A stretch of DNA of 49,883 nt from DATJFQ01 sp035495555 (GCA_035495555.1 DATJFQ010000113.1:1-49883), one strand, 5' to 3'; positions 1 to 9,238 are shown, numbered from the stretch's first letter. The notes: a model not told the origin generated them from the sequence alone. Translations and numbers: made by a program.

Positions 1-1905
1 GAGGCGGATAATCGAGAGCGCCGGCAGCGTATCGTTCTGGACGAACTGGTCGAATTCCTTCTTCCAGATCTCGATGCGATGGACATCCGGAATCCGCAGG
101 TTGAACGGCGGATACTCCGGATTGACCAGACCGTCGAGTCCCGGAACGGTTGCGGCGACGGGGCCGCCGTTCTGCGAGAACGCGAACTCTCCATAGCTGC
201 GGACCGACACCCCGGCGCGCCGGGCGGAATCCCAGAGATAGCCCTGCGCGGGCGCCGCGATGTTGCCGAAGGCGTTCCGCATCCGGTAACCGCCTTCGCT
301 CAGATAGATGCCTTCACGACGGCCGTAGTTGGCAGGCCACATCTTCTCGACGAAATCAGTGGCGTAGGCGCCCGTCGAGAACGCGTGGCCGTCGTAGCTC
401 ACCTCCGCGTCCACGTAGAAGTTGTCGAACACCGCGAACTGGTTGACAAGGGCGTGAGCGTTCGGGGTCACTTCTTCACCGAAGAGCGTCAGCGTGGCAT
501 CGCCGTTGGCCTTCGCGACGTCGCCGAGGATCTGGTCGTACGTGCGGTTCTCTCGAATCACATAGAACACGTGCTTGATGGGAGACGTGTCGCCGACGCG
601 CTTTGGAATCGGGGATGCCGTGGGCGCGCCGGCCGGCGCGAGGCGGTGCGCGTCGGAGTACGGCGTCAGCTCGCGGACCCGCGCCGACATTCTGTCGAGA
701 GCGGCATCGGTCGGCAGCGGAATCGTCGAGATCGCCCCCTGGAACATCGCTCCGGTGTACTGCCCGGCGTCGCGATACCCGCCGGGCTGCGGTCCGCGCA
801 GATTCGGCGCGCTGCCGGCGACGCCTTTTCCATCGAGGACGTACACGTGCGTCCCATCGCTGCCAAAGAGCACGCCTGTCGGATACCAGCCCACGGGCAG
901 CCATCCCTTTACCCGGCTCGATGCGGGCGTGGAGACGTCGACGAGCGTCACTGTGTTGTTGTCCGCGTTGGCTATCGCCAGCGTACGGCCGTCGGGCGCG
1001 AGCGCGACGGCGTTGGGCGTCGACCCGGCGGGTGAATCGGGATAGAGCGACACCGCAATCTGCTCGGCCGCCGCGCCGCTCGACAGATCGATCGCCCAGA
1101 CCGCGTTCGTGTTCGCGCACGCCACGAACAGCCGGCGGCCGTCTCTGGAGATCGTCATGGCATTTGGATGTTCGCCGACATCGATGACCGCCCGCTGCTC
1201 GAGCGTGACCGCATCGAATGCGATCACTTTCGCGCCGCCCCAGACCGACACGTAAAGGGTCTTGCCATCGGGCGAGAGCACGCACGTGTACGGCTCCGCG
1301 GGCAGATCCGCCGTCCGGTCCACCTGCCGTGTCCCGAGATCGATTGCACGAACGCGCTGGCCGTACAGCTCCGTCTCAAACAGGCGCTTGCCATCCTGGC
1401 TGATCGCGATGCCGGCGACGTAGCCGGCGTTCTCGATGACATCGCCCCCCGGATGACGTTCCGGCTGGCCGAGCGTGATCGTGCCGCCCGGGTCCAGCTT
1501 GCCATTCGTCCACGTAAACTCATAAATCGCGTTCTCGCTCGCGCCCGACGCGTAGAGCCCTTTGCCATCCGGACGCCAGACCAATCCGAGCCACGTGTGC
1601 TCGATCGGGATCCGCGTGACGACCAGCAGCGTGCGGGTGTCGAAGATCGAGAGCGCCGGCTTGTCGTATCCGCTGGTCGTGATCGCGACGTAGCGGCCGT
1701 CGGGCGACGGCACCATCGAGAGCGGCAGATCGCCGACCTGCACGTGCCGCCCCTCGGGCGCAATCTTCCAGCCGTTGGGCAGCAGCGTGACGCCCTCGCC
1801 CAGATACCCGGGCAACTGCGCCGGCGCCGCTCCCCGCTGCGCCATCGTCGTGAGCGCGCCGGCTACGACAACGGCAAACGCCGTGAGAATTCCCGTTCTC
1901 CGCAT
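1..1905 (-). CDS. YncE-like beta-propeller fused to phosphoesterase, 3' end cut by window edge
   Basis: This open frame reads leftward from ATG at 1905 and leaves the window after 635 codons without a stop, so the C-terminus is missing. Residues 1-24 or so form a signal peptide. Residues about 40-430 carry repeated propeller signatures (SPDGRYVAI, SPDGKTLYVS, SRDGRRLFVA, APDGRTLAIAN) typical of YncE/YVTN seven-bladed propellers. From about residue 443 the motif HVFYVIRENRTYDQILGD opens an alkaline-phosphatase-superfamily phosphoesterase domain (PF04185 type), followed by DNFYVDAEVSYDGHAFST. The protein is probably exported and hydrolyses a phosphoester; the substrate is unknown. A TATAGT hexamer lies 8 nt before the ATG with no clear ribosome binding site. 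Family assignment is confident, substrate is not. Confidence 0.88.
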   Translation of the reverse strand, partial: MRRTGILTAFAVVVAGALTTMAQRGAAPAQLPGYLGEGVTLLPNGWKIAPEGRHVQVGDLPLSMVPSPDGRYVAITTSGYDKPALSIFDTRTLLVVTRIPIEHTWLGLVWRPDGKGLYASGASENAIYEFTWTNGKLDPGGTITLGQPERHPGGDVIENAGYVAGIAISQDGKRLFETELYGQRVRAIDLGTRQVDRTADLPAEPYTCVLSPDGKTLYVSVWGGAKVIAFDAVTLEQRAVIDVGEHPNAMTISRDGRRLFVACANTNAVWAIDLSSGAAAEQIAVSLYPDSPAGSTPNAVALAPDGRTLAIANADNNTVTLVDVSTPASSRVKGWLPVGWYPTGVLFGSDGTHVYVLDGKGVAGSAPNLRGPQPGGYRDAGQYTGAMFQGAISTIPLPTDAALDRMSARVRELTPYSDAHRLAPAGAPTASPIPKRVGDTSPIKHVFYVIRENRTYDQILGDVAKANGDATLTLFGEEVTPNAHALVNQFAVFDNFYVDAEVSYDGHAFSTGAYATDFVEKMWPANYGRREGIYLSEGGYRMRNAFGNIAAPAQGYLWDSARRAGVSVRSYGEFAFSQNGGPVAATVPGLDGLVNPEYPPFNLRIPDVHRIEIWKKEFDQFVQNDTLPALSIIRL

Positions 1906-1913
1906 GGGGGGAA

Positions 1914-1919
1914 ACTATA
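1914..1919 (-). promoter_or_regulatory. -10-like TATAGT just before the 1905 start
   Basis: On the minus strand TATAGT ends 8 nt before ATG 1905, so a transcript would begin almost at the start codon (leaderless). No convincing -35 is visible at 16-18 nt spacing. The run of six C between the hexamer and the ATG leaves no room for a Shine-Dalgarno. Confidence 0.45.
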
Positions 1920-2063
1920 CCAATTCGCGGATTCGCGATACCGGCAGACGACGGATCTCGCCGACGACGGGGAGGCACGGAGCGGGCGGAGAGAACGGGC
2001 CACGACGGATCTCGCCGAGGGCGGAGACGAACGCCCAGGACGGAGAGACGATGGCTCGAACGG

Positions 2064-2113
2064 CCAATTCCTCGAGGCGGTCAACTTGTGAGTGATGCGC
2101 CTCGAGGAGTTGG
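2064..2113. repeat. 16-bp inverted repeat in the spacer between phosphoesterase and M48 genes
   Basis: The arms 2064-2079 and 2098-2113 are complementary over 16 positions, with one G-U type mismatch and an 18-nt loop. The inner palindrome is CCTCGAGG. The spacer 1906-2164 also holds two direct copies of ACGGATCTCGCCGA (near 1949 and 2003) and holds no gene. Confidence 0.7.
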
Positions 2114-2131
2114 TGGTCGTCGCGTCATTGT

Positions 2132-2150
2132 CGACCTGCCAGGCAGGTCG
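2132..2150 (-). terminator. Hairpin 15 nt after the M48 stop, no T-run
   Basis: CGACCTGCC and GGCAGGTCG are perfect complements around one base, giving an 8-bp stem with a CAG loop just downstream of the M48 protease stop at 2165. The minus-strand sequence after it (ACAATGACG) has no U-tract, so it may be a transcript 3'-end stabiliser or Rho-dependent element rather than a classical terminator. Confidence 0.4.
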
Positions 2151-2164
2151 CTCGATGCGGTAAA

Positions 2165-3559
2165 TCAGCGAGCTATCTGGATCGAGCGCACAATGCGCGA
2201 GAAAGCGTTGTCGTAAGCCGCGAACTCGTCGTTTGGCGCGACGCCGATGACGTAGAACAACGTGCCGTCACGCAGCAGGGTCGTGTACACCGCGATGCGC
2301 TCCTCTCCGCCGGTCGCGTCGGAGATGTTCGAGAGTTGGGTCGCGAGACCCTGCTGCCCGGCGACCGTGGTGCGTGCAAACTCCGACGGGCGGCTCAGGC
2401 GCGGGTTCCCCTGCCGGAGGGAGTCGATCAGTTCCGACGTCGCGGTCTGCAGATCGTGCGTTTCGTTGCGCGCGACGCCGATCTCGACGCCATGCGTGAA
2501 CACGCTGCTGCCGTTCAGCGATCCGTACGCCCCCTGGGGCGCGAATGTGACGACGTTGTTGCCGGGCAGTTCCTGCCAGTTGTCGGGAACCTGCACCCGG
2601 AAGACGCCGCCTTCCTGATACGTGCGATAGCGGGACGAGGGGCGTTCGACGCGTCCAGACGGCCGCGCGTCGGGCGCGGAACCGGTGCCGCGGTTTGCGT
2701 TGCGCGCGGCTTCCTCCGATGACATCGCCGGTCCGAGTGTGGCGATGTGGGCCTGGATTTGATCGAAGGCGCGCGTGTCCTCGGTCGGATTCGTCACGTG
2801 AAGCGACGCCGCTTCCTTCATGATGTACTCGTATCGGTTGCCCGGGTTGGGGTGATCGCTGAGCCACTGCGGGCCGCCGGGGCCGCTCTCCTGTTCGATC
2901 GTCTTGAAGACGTTCGCCATATCGCGCGGGTCGTATCCGGCGCGCGCCATGATGTGCGTGCCGAGCAGATCCGCCTGCTTTTCGAACTCGCGGCTGAAGC
3001 GCAGGAACGCGGCGCCAAGCCCGAACTGCGTGCCTTGGGAGATGACCTGTCCGAGGCCGCCTCCGACGATCGCGCCCACGATTGCGCCGGCGATCGAGCC
3101 GACCTGGTACGGTGTCGCCTTGCTTTGCTGGGCAGTGCCGTGGCGCAGCGCGACGTGGCTCAACTCGTGCGCCATCACGCCGGCGATCTCCCCTTCGGTA
3201 CGGGCCTTGTCCATCATGCCGCGATTGACGAACATCGGCCCGCCGGGCAGGGCGAACGCGTTGATCTCCTTCAGGTTCAGCGCCGTGAAGGTGTAATGGA
3301 ATTCCGGATGCTGGAACTCCGGCGGAATTGCGCGGACGAGCCGGCCCCCTACGTCTTCCAGATACCCGTTGATCGCATCATCGTGCATCACCGGCATCTG
3401 CTGCCGCACCTGCTCTGCCGCCTGCAATCCCAGCTTGACGTCGTCTTCCGGGCTGTATTTGTTCGGCGGTGCCGTGATTTTCGTTTGCGCGGTCAGCGTC
3501 ACCCACGCCGCCAGGACGGCGGTCGCGGCAACGGCGACAGTGCGTCGCGGTCGATTCAT
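2165..3559 (-). CDS. M48 family zinc metalloprotease, exported
   Basis: 464 residues from ATG 3559, chosen because GGGAGGAG lies 6 nt upstream; the frame stays open another 64 codons upstream but without that site. Residues 1-24 are a signal peptide. The M48 catalytic motif HELSH is at 131-135, and the third zinc ligand is in EKQAD (Glu193). Between them lies a Gly/Ala-rich hydrophobic stretch (about 155-172), as in BepA/LoiP-type M48 proteins. After the protease domain, about residue 300 onward, a Ser/Arg-rich linker leads to a C-terminal domain starting GGVFRVQVPDNW, which resembles the extra domain on many acidobacterial M48 proteins and whose role is unknown. A periplasmic envelope quality-control role is inferred from family. 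Confidence 0.9.
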   Translation of the reverse strand: MNRPRRTVAVAATAVLAAWVTLTAQTKITAPPNKYSPEDDVKLGLQAAEQVRQQMPVMHDDAINGYLEDVGGRLVRAIPPEFQHPEFHYTFTALNLKEINAFALPGGPMFVNRGMMDKARTEGEIAGVMAHELSHVALRHGTAQQSKATPYQVGSIAGAIVGAIVGGGLGQVISQGTQFGLGAAFLRFSREFEKQADLLGTHIMARAGYDPRDMANVFKTIEQESGPGGPQWLSDHPNPGNRYEYIMKEAASLHVTNPTEDTRAFDQIQAHIATLGPAMSSEEAARNANRGTGSAPDARPSGRVERPSSRYRTYQEGGVFRVQVPDNWQELPGNNVVTFAPQGAYGSLNGSSVFTHGVEIGVARNETHDLQTATSELIDSLRQGNPRLSRPSEFARTTVAGQQGLATQLSNISDATGGEERIAVYTTLLRDGTLFYVIGVAPNDEFAAYDNAFSRIVRSIQIAR

Positions 3560-3617
3560 CGATCTGCTCCTCCCAAACTGAACGGCGGGGCCGTCCCGTT
3601 GAGATATTGCGCAAATC

Positions 3618-4853
3618 GTGCCACAAAAAACCGGTATGCGCATTGCGACCGCGCGAGGCATGCCCCAATCGAGCGGTGTCTTTCGGAGTTTCTGGATGGC
3701 TGGGTTCGAGTCCGCCACCCACATCACCCGGGCCGGCCATCGCCTCGACATGATCGCCGCGACGCAGCACGATCGGTTCGTCGAGGACGACTATCGGCGG
3801 CTCGTGGACGCCGGGATCCGTTCGGTCCGCGACACGGTGCGCTGGCATCTCATCGAAGGTTCGCCGGGCACCTACGACTTCTCATCGCTCGATCCGATGC
3901 TGCGGGCTGCGCAGAATGAAGGGGTGCAGGTGGCGTGGGATCTCTGCCACTACGGCTGGCCCGACGGCCTCGATTTGTTCGCGCCAGAATTCGTCGATCG
4001 ATTCGCGCGATTCTGCCGCGCGACCGCGCGTCACATCGGCACGTGGAGCGATGACGTTCCGATCTACACGCCCATCAACGAAATTTCGTTCTTCGCGTGG
4101 GCCGCCGGCGAGGTCGGATGGTTCTATCCATACGGGAAGGGGCGCGGCGGTGAGGTGAAGCGTCAATTGGTGCGCGCGTGTATCGCCGCGATTGACGAGA
4201 TCCGGGCCGTGGATCGACGCGCGAGGATTCTGACCGTCGAACCGATCATCCACGTGGTCCCGCCAAAAGACCACCCCGAATTCGAAGCGGAGGCGACCGC
4301 CTACAGCAACAGTCAGTTCGAAGCGTGGGACATGCTGTCAGGCGCGCTCTGTCCGGAACTCGGCGGCAAGCCCGAGTACCTGGATGTCATCGGCGTGAAC
4401 TTCTATCACGACAACCAGTGGGAACAGCCGGGCGGAAAGAAGATCGCGTGGCACGTTCATCCGCGCGATGCGCGGTGGGTGCCGTTCCACAAGCTGATCA
4501 AACGGACCTACGAGCGATATCGCCGGCCGATTTTCGTCGCGGAAACCAGCCACGTCGGCGTCGGCCGCGCGGAGTGGCTGCGCGAGATGACCGATGAAGT
4601 CGTGCTGGCAATCGAGAACGGCGTCCCGGTCGAAGCAGTTTGCCTGTATCCAATCATCGACCGTTTCGAGTGGGAAAACCCGCGCCACTGGCACAACAGC
4701 GGCCTGTGGGACTACCACATCGAAGCCGACGGCACGTTCACTCGCGTGCTGAACGAAGAATACGCGGCGGAGTTGCGGCGCAGCCAGCAGCGCCTGCCCG
4801 CGCCTACGCTGTCTGCGCCACAGGCCGCGGCCGCGCGCCAATCAGGCGTTTGA
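3618..4853 (+). CDS. Clan-A (GH1-like) glycoside hydrolase
   Basis: 411 residues if GTG 3618 is the start. ATG 3636 and 3660 are alternatives; none has a clear ribosome binding site, but GATATT lies 9 nt before the GTG. The body opens FRSFWMAGFESATHI. The general acid/base is Glu155 in TPINEIS, and the likely nucleophile is Glu309 in VAETSH, the spacing expected of a TIM-barrel retaining glycosidase of clan GH-A. There is no signal peptide, so action is probably cytoplasmic. Its last 50 bp overlap the convergent glf gene, placing it beside the galactose/galactofuranose operon. Substrate is inferred only loosely (beta-glucoside or galactoside); assignment as a lectin or GH5-type enzyme is less likely. 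Confidence 0.82.
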   Translation: MPQKTGMRIATARGMPQSSGVFRSFWMAGFESATHITRAGHRLDMIAATQHDRFVEDDYRRLVDAGIRSVRDTVRWHLIEGSPGTYDFSSLDPMLRAAQNEGVQVAWDLCHYGWPDGLDLFAPEFVDRFARFCRATARHIGTWSDDVPIYTPINEISFFAWAAGEVGWFYPYGKGRGGEVKRQLVRACIAAIDEIRAVDRRARILTVEPIIHVVPPKDHPEFEAEATAYSNSQFEAWDMLSGALCPELGGKPEYLDVIGVNFYHDNQWEQPGGKKIAWHVHPRDARWVPFHKLIKRTYERYRRPIFVAETSHVGVGRAEWLREMTDEVVLAIENGVPVEAVCLYPIIDRFEWENPRHWHNSGLWDYHIEADGTFTRVLNEEYAAELRRSQQRLPAPTLSAPQAAAARQSGV

Positions 4854-5922
4854 ACAACGTCAGCGACTGCGCGACCACCTGGTCCATGTTGTAGTACTTG
4901 TAGGTTGCCAGACGGCCGCAGAAGTACACGTCGGGCGTGAGCTTCGCCAGCGCTTCGTATTCCCGATACATCGCGGCATTCTCGGGCCTCGGAACCGGAT
5001 AATACGGATCTCCCTGCGCCCTGGGATACTCGTAGACGACGCTCGTCTTGGGGTGCTCCTGCCCTGTCAGGTACTTGAACTCCGTGCAGCGCGTGTACGG
5101 ATTTTCGTTCGGATAGTTCACGACCGGCGCGTCCTGATACAGGGGGCGTTCGTACGTGACGAACTGGAATTCGAGCGACCGATACGGCAACTTCCCGAAC
5201 CGGTAGTCGAAGAATTCGTCGATCGGGCCCGTGTAGATCATTTCCCGGAACGGCACCGCCTTCTCGATTTCGCGGTAGTCGGCGTTCAGCAGAATCTTGA
5301 TGTTGGGATGCGACAACATCCGCTCGAACATGCGCGTGTAGCCATGGAGCGGCATCGATTGATACGTATCCGTGAAGTACCGGTCGTCGCGATTGGTGCG
5401 GACCGGCACGCGCGCCGTCACCGCGGCGTCGAGTTCCGACGGATCGAGGTCCCATTGCTTGCGCGTGTAGTTGCGGAAGAATTTTTCGTACAGCTCCCGC
5501 CCGACTTTGCTGACGATCACGTCCTCCGACGTGCGCACGGCCGCCCGTGGCTCCGCCACCGATCGGAAGAATTCGTCGAGTTGGAACGACGTGAGATTCA
5601 GCCCGTACAGCCGGTTGACCGTGTCGAGGTTGATCGGAATCGGGAGCAGTTGTCCGTCGACCCAGGCGCGAACCCGATGTTGATATGGCCGCCACCCGGT
5701 GAAACGGGAAAGGTATTCGAACACCTCTCGTGAGTTCGTGTGGAAGATGTGCGGCCCGTACTTGTGGACCAGGATCCCCGCTTCGTCGTAGTGATCGTAG
5801 GCATTGCCGCCGATGTGGTTCCGTTTGTCGACGATCAGGACCTTTTTGCCTGCAGCGGCGGCGAGACGCTCTGCCACGACCGCTCCAGCGAAGCCGGCTC
5901 CGACGACGAGGTAATCGAACAT
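4804..5922 (-). CDS. glf: UDP-galactopyranose mutase
   Basis: 372 residues from ATG 5922; GGATCC is the nearest purine-rich site. The N-terminus MFDYLVVGAGFAG is the FAD-binding Rossmann motif. The family motifs GNAYDHYDEAGILVHKYGPH, NYTRKQWDLDP, IYTGPIDEFFDYRFG and the C-terminal CGRLATYKYYNMDQVV are all present, and the length is normal. The enzyme converts UDP-galactopyranose to UDP-galactofuranose, using reduced FAD, in the cytoplasm. It is the last gene of the operon. Its start overlaps the glycosyltransferase gene upstream by 88 bp, and its end overlaps the convergent glycosidase by 50 bp. Together with GalK and GalT it implies galactose is channelled to a galactofuranose glycan. Confidence 0.97.
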   Translation of the reverse strand: MFDYLVVGAGFAGAVVAERLAAAAGKKVLIVDKRNHIGGNAYDHYDEAGILVHKYGPHIFHTNSREVFEYLSRFTGWRPYQHRVRAWVDGQLLPIPINLDTVNRLYGLNLTSFQLDEFFRSVAEPRAAVRTSEDVIVSKVGRELYEKFFRNYTRKQWDLDPSELDAAVTARVPVRTNRDDRYFTDTYQSMPLHGYTRMFERMLSHPNIKILLNADYREIEKAVPFREMIYTGPIDEFFDYRFGKLPYRSLEFQFVTYERPLYQDAPVVNYPNENPYTRCTEFKYLTGQEHPKTSVVYEYPRAQGDPYYPVPRPENAAMYREYEALAKLTPDVYFCGRLATYKYYNMDQVVAQSLTLFKRLIGARPRPVAQTA

Positions 5923-7052
5923 GCGGGGGGATCCTTTCGCCCAAGGGCTCGAATGTGTTCCGCCATGGCTGCCCACGTCGCGTCCCACGACATGGTGGCG
6001 AGGAATGGATCGGCGCGGCGGAGCCGATCGCCGGGGTCTTCCGCGAGGGACGCCGTCACGGCGGCAACGAACGCCTCAGGCGTGTCCGCAATGCGCGCGA
6101 GGCCGAGATCGCCATACGGGTGGACGACGTCGGTGATCGAGGTCGACACGACCGGTTTGCCGCCGGCGAGGTACTCCGGCGTCTTCGTAGGGCTGATGAA
6201 CCGGGTCGCGGCGTTCTTCGCAAACGGCAGTATCGCCACGTCCCAGCCGGCGAGATACGCAGGCAAGTCCGCGTACGCCTTCTGCCCCGGGTAATGGATA
6301 TTCGGCGCGTGTGGGAGCGACGCGGGATCGATCTTGACCGTCGGACCGACGAGCACGATGTGCCAGTCGGGCCTGAGCCGCGCGACCGCACCCATCAAGG
6401 CATTGTCGAACCGTTCGTCGAGGACGCCGAAGAAGCCGAGTCGTGGGCGCGGGATGGAGACCTGGTCGTCTGGTTCCGCGATGTCGGCGGCCCGCGCCCG
6501 CGCGAAATGCGCGACGTCGACGCTGCTCGGAAATGGATGGATGTTCCGGTGGCGGTGCTTCTTCGCTTCGTAGAGGCTGCGGCCGCCCGTGAAGACGACG
6601 TCGGCGCGCGCCAGCAGGGCCCGTTCGGCGTCGATCAGACCCGCGGGCGCCTCTGCGAAACCGGACAACTCGTCCATACAGTCATACACGACCGCGCGCG
6701 CGGACAGATGGTCGCTGAAGCGCAGCGCCATCGGCGTGTAGTACCACAACACGTCCGGTTGAATCCGGTACTCCGCGATCACCCGACCGAGCAACGCACG
6801 GAGTACTCCGGTGCTTTCGTCTCGGTAACGCTCGGGAAGATGAGGGACCGCGACATGAATGCCACCGTCGGTCGCGAGAACCGACATCCGTGGTTCCGTC
6901 CCGTCCTCTTCGTAAACCGGTTCTTCGATGAAGAACACGCGGTGATCACGGGCGCAGCGGCTGAGCAGATGCTGCGGGCGCTGGAACACGAAATTCCAGC
7001 GCAGGTGTGAAAAGCACAACACATCAGGAAGCACGTCCCGACGAGTTTCCAA
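5835..7052 (-). CDS. Glycosyltransferase, GT-B fold, TuaH-like
   Basis: 405 residues from TTG 7052, three bases after the galK stop; a GTG at 7034 is an alternative. The N-terminus PDVLCFSHLRWNFVFQRPQHL is a characteristic opening of this family. The C-terminal half has PRLGFFGVLDERFD, HIVLVGPTVKIDP, LAGWDVAILPF and FISPTKTPEYLAGGKPVVSTSI, which is the sugar-nucleotide-binding region of GT-B enzymes. No signal peptide is seen. Position between galK and glf suggests it transfers galactose or galactofuranose to a surface glycan; that is inference. The last 30 or so residues read into glf in another frame and are Ser/Pro-rich, unlike a normal GT tail, so the original stop may have been lost. Confidence 0.85.
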   Translation of the reverse strand: METRRDVLPDVLCFSHLRWNFVFQRPQHLLSRCARDHRVFFIEEPVYEEDGTEPRMSVLATDGGIHVAVPHLPERYRDESTGVLRALLGRVIAEYRIQPDVLWYYTPMALRFSDHLSARAVVYDCMDELSGFAEAPAGLIDAERALLARADVVFTGGRSLYEAKKHRHRNIHPFPSSVDVAHFARARAADIAEPDDQVSIPRPRLGFFGVLDERFDNALMGAVARLRPDWHIVLVGPTVKIDPASLPHAPNIHYPGQKAYADLPAYLAGWDVAILPFAKNAATRFISPTKTPEYLAGGKPVVSTSITDVVHPYGDLGLARIADTPEAFVAAVTASLAEDPGDRLRRADPFLATMSWDATWAAMAEHIRALGRKDPPACSITSSSEPASLERSWQSVSPPLQAKRS

Positions 7053-7055
7053 AAA

Positions 7056-8147
7056 CTATGCCGCGGGAACGACGATGCGTGCCTCAGCGGAAAAGCGGGC
7101 ATTCTGGCCGGTAATGATCGACGCCCCCGCCCCGCGCTCGCGTCCGGGTACCACGAGCGCGACGATGGAGCCTCCGAATCCACCGCCGGTCAGACGCGCC
7201 CCGTACACGCCCTGTACGCGACGGGCGGCCTCGACGAGCGCATCAATTTCCGGCACGGAGACTTCGAAGTCGTCGCGCATGGAGGCGTGCGACGCGTAGA
7301 ACAGCTCCCCGACACGCCCCAGATCGCCACGTCGGAGTGCATCGGCTGCGGCCAGCACGCGGGCATTTTCGGTGACGACGTGGCGAGCGCGCCGGTCGAG
7401 CGGCGGCGGCAGTGAGGCGATACGCGGCAGATCGCTTGTCGTCACATCGCGGAGCGTGGCGACGCCGAGCGCGTGGGCGGCGCGGCGGCACTCCTCTCGC
7501 CGGATGCGATAGTCGCCGCTCGCGTGCGAATGGCGGACGCCGGAATCGATGACGAGCAACGCGCCCGCTTCCGGCAGCGGCACGCGGTCGTACGCCAGCG
7601 AGCGAGTATCGATGAGCAGCGCCGAGCGATCGTCCGCAAGGCTGCACGCCATCTGGTCCATGATGCCGACCGGCGCACCGACGAACTCGTTCTCCGCGCG
7701 GCGCGCGAGCCGCGCGATCTGGAGATCGTCGACGTCCAGCGAAAACGCCTGACGAAGCGCGCGAGCGGTCGCCACGAGGAGCGCCGCGCTCGAGGAGAGT
7801 CCGCTGCCGAGCGGGACGTTCGAGTCGATGCGCAGGTCCATGCCCGAATCGACGCCCCGTTCCCTCATGACGTTCACGATGGCGCGAACGTAGTCCGCCC
7901 AGTCGCCGGCTCGCGCGGAGACGTCGAGGTCGAAGACGACGGGGTCTGCCGCGGGGAACGCGGTCGTCCACACGCGGACCCGCGTGCCGCGCCCGCGCCG
8001 CAGCGCCACCTCCGTGTGCAGCGGAATCGCCGCGGGCAGCACGAAGCCGTCGTTATAGTCGGTGTGTTCGCCGATCAGGTTTACACGCCCGGGCGCCCGC
8101 GCGATGACCTCGGGAGAAGCACCGTACAAGTCTGCGAACGACACCAT
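7056..8147 (-). CDS. galK: Galactokinase
   Basis: 363 residues from ATG 8147, whose A is the last base of the galT TGA; a GTG one codon earlier is also possible. GHMP-kinase motifs are complete: GRVNLIGEHTDYNDG at residues 20-34 (galactokinase signature), PLGSGLSSSAA at 112-122 (ATP loop), catalytic Asp164 in GIMDQM, and TGGGFGG near 320. It phosphorylates alpha-D-galactose with ATP to galactose-1-phosphate, the first step of the Leloir pathway, in the cytoplasm. Tight overlap with galT upstream and 3-bp spacing to the glycosyltransferase downstream show it is translated within the operon. Confidence 0.97.
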   Translation of the reverse strand: MVSFADLYGASPEVIARAPGRVNLIGEHTDYNDGFVLPAAIPLHTEVALRRGRGTRVRVWTTAFPAADPVVFDLDVSARAGDWADYVRAIVNVMRERGVDSGMDLRIDSNVPLGSGLSSSAALLVATARALRQAFSLDVDDLQIARLARRAENEFVGAPVGIMDQMACSLADDRSALLIDTRSLAYDRVPLPEAGALLVIDSGVRHSHASGDYRIRREECRRAAHALGVATLRDVTTSDLPRIASLPPPLDRRARHVVTENARVLAAADALRRGDLGRVGELFYASHASMRDDFEVSVPEIDALVEAARRVQGVYGARLTGGGFGGSIVALVVPGRERGAGASIITGQNARFSAEARIVVPAA

Positions 8148-9238
8148 CACTCGATCCGGTCCCGCACCGCCCTCAGCTCCGCTGCCTTCTCTTCGGGCAG
8201 CGTGTCCGCCGTGAACGTCCCGGCGCCCAGTTCACTCCCGGCGAGATATTTGAGTCGCCCCGGCATGCGGTAAGCCGGATAGAACTCGATGTGCAGGTGT
8301 GCCTCTGGATGCACGCGCCCATCCGTCGGCGCCTGATGGAAGACCATCACGTACGGAAACGGCTTTCCCCACATCGCGTCGAAGATCGTCAGCACCGTCT
8401 TGAGGACACGCGCGAGCGCGCGGCAACCGCCTGCGTCGAGCTCCGCGAGGGAAGGGAGCGGCGCCGCAGGCGCGATCCACACTTCATAGGCATAACGCGC
8501 AAACGGCGGCATGAACGCGACCACGCCGTCCGTATCCTCGACGATCCGTCGACCGTCCCGGCGCTCGTCTTCCACGATCGTTTGAAGCAGCCCGCGCCCC
8601 TTCGTCTCGAAAAAGATCGTCTGATGTTCCAGTTCGCGCGCTGGGATCGGTGGCACGAAAGGATAGGCGTAGATCTGCCCGTGCGGATGATGGAGCGTGA
8701 CGCCGACCTCGACGCCGCGGTTCTCGAACGGCATCACGTATTGCACGTCGGGCTGAGAACCGAGATCCTCGAAGCGATCCTTCCAGACCTCGACAACGAG
8801 CTGGACCTGGTCCAGCGGCAGCGAACCGAGACTGGCCTTTGCGTCCTGCGTGAAGACGACAACTTCCGCGCGGCCGGTCGCAGGAGCCGTGGCGGTGCCG
8901 GTGTGACCGGGGACGGCACCCGGTTCGCGGCTGAAGGTCGGAAACCGGTTTTCGAACACGGCGACGTCGTAATCCCCTGCCGGCAACTCGGTCGGCGCAG
9001 CAGCATCCGTCGTCGGTGCAAGCGGGTTGAACTCCGCCGGAGGAAGAAACGTGCGCTGCTGGCGATGCGTGGCGTACGCGACCCACTCGCCTCTGAGCGG
9101 ATGCCATCGCAGGTGCGACCGCGGTTCGATCGGACCACCGGCGGGCGCCGTGGCCACGATGCCGGGGTCGATCGGACGCCGCGAGTACAGCCACAGCGCG
9201 CGGCCGTCAGGCTTCGTCAATGCCTGCTTGTACATCAT
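8147..9238 (-). CDS. galT: Galactose-1-phosphate uridylyltransferase
   Basis: 363 residues from the first of two adjacent ATGs (9238, 9235). The family motif FENRGVEVGVTLHHPHGQIY is present with catalytic HPHGQ at 184-188 (His186 is the expected uridylylated residue). The HIT-like second half contains HLHIEFYP. There is no CxxC in the N-terminal region, as in some bacterial GalT proteins that lack the Cys zinc ligands of E. coli. It exchanges UMP between UDP-glucose and galactose-1-phosphate, so it makes the UDP-galactose that the mutase at the end of the operon needs. It overlaps the glycosidase gene upstream by 32 bp. Confidence 0.96.
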   Translation of the reverse strand: MMYKQALTKPDGRALWLYSRRPIDPGIVATAPAGGPIEPRSHLRWHPLRGEWVAYATHRQQRTFLPPAEFNPLAPTTDAAAPTELPAGDYDVAVFENRFPTFSREPGAVPGHTGTATAPATGRAEVVVFTQDAKASLGSLPLDQVQLVVEVWKDRFEDLGSQPDVQYVMPFENRGVEVGVTLHHPHGQIYAYPFVPPIPARELEHQTIFFETKGRGLLQTIVEDERRDGRRIVEDTDGVVAFMPPFARYAYEVWIAPAAPLPSLAELDAGGCRALARVLKTVLTIFDAMWGKPFPYVMVFHQAPTDGRVHPEAHLHIEFYPAYRMPGRLKYLAGSELGAGTFTADTLPEEKAAELRAVRDRIE

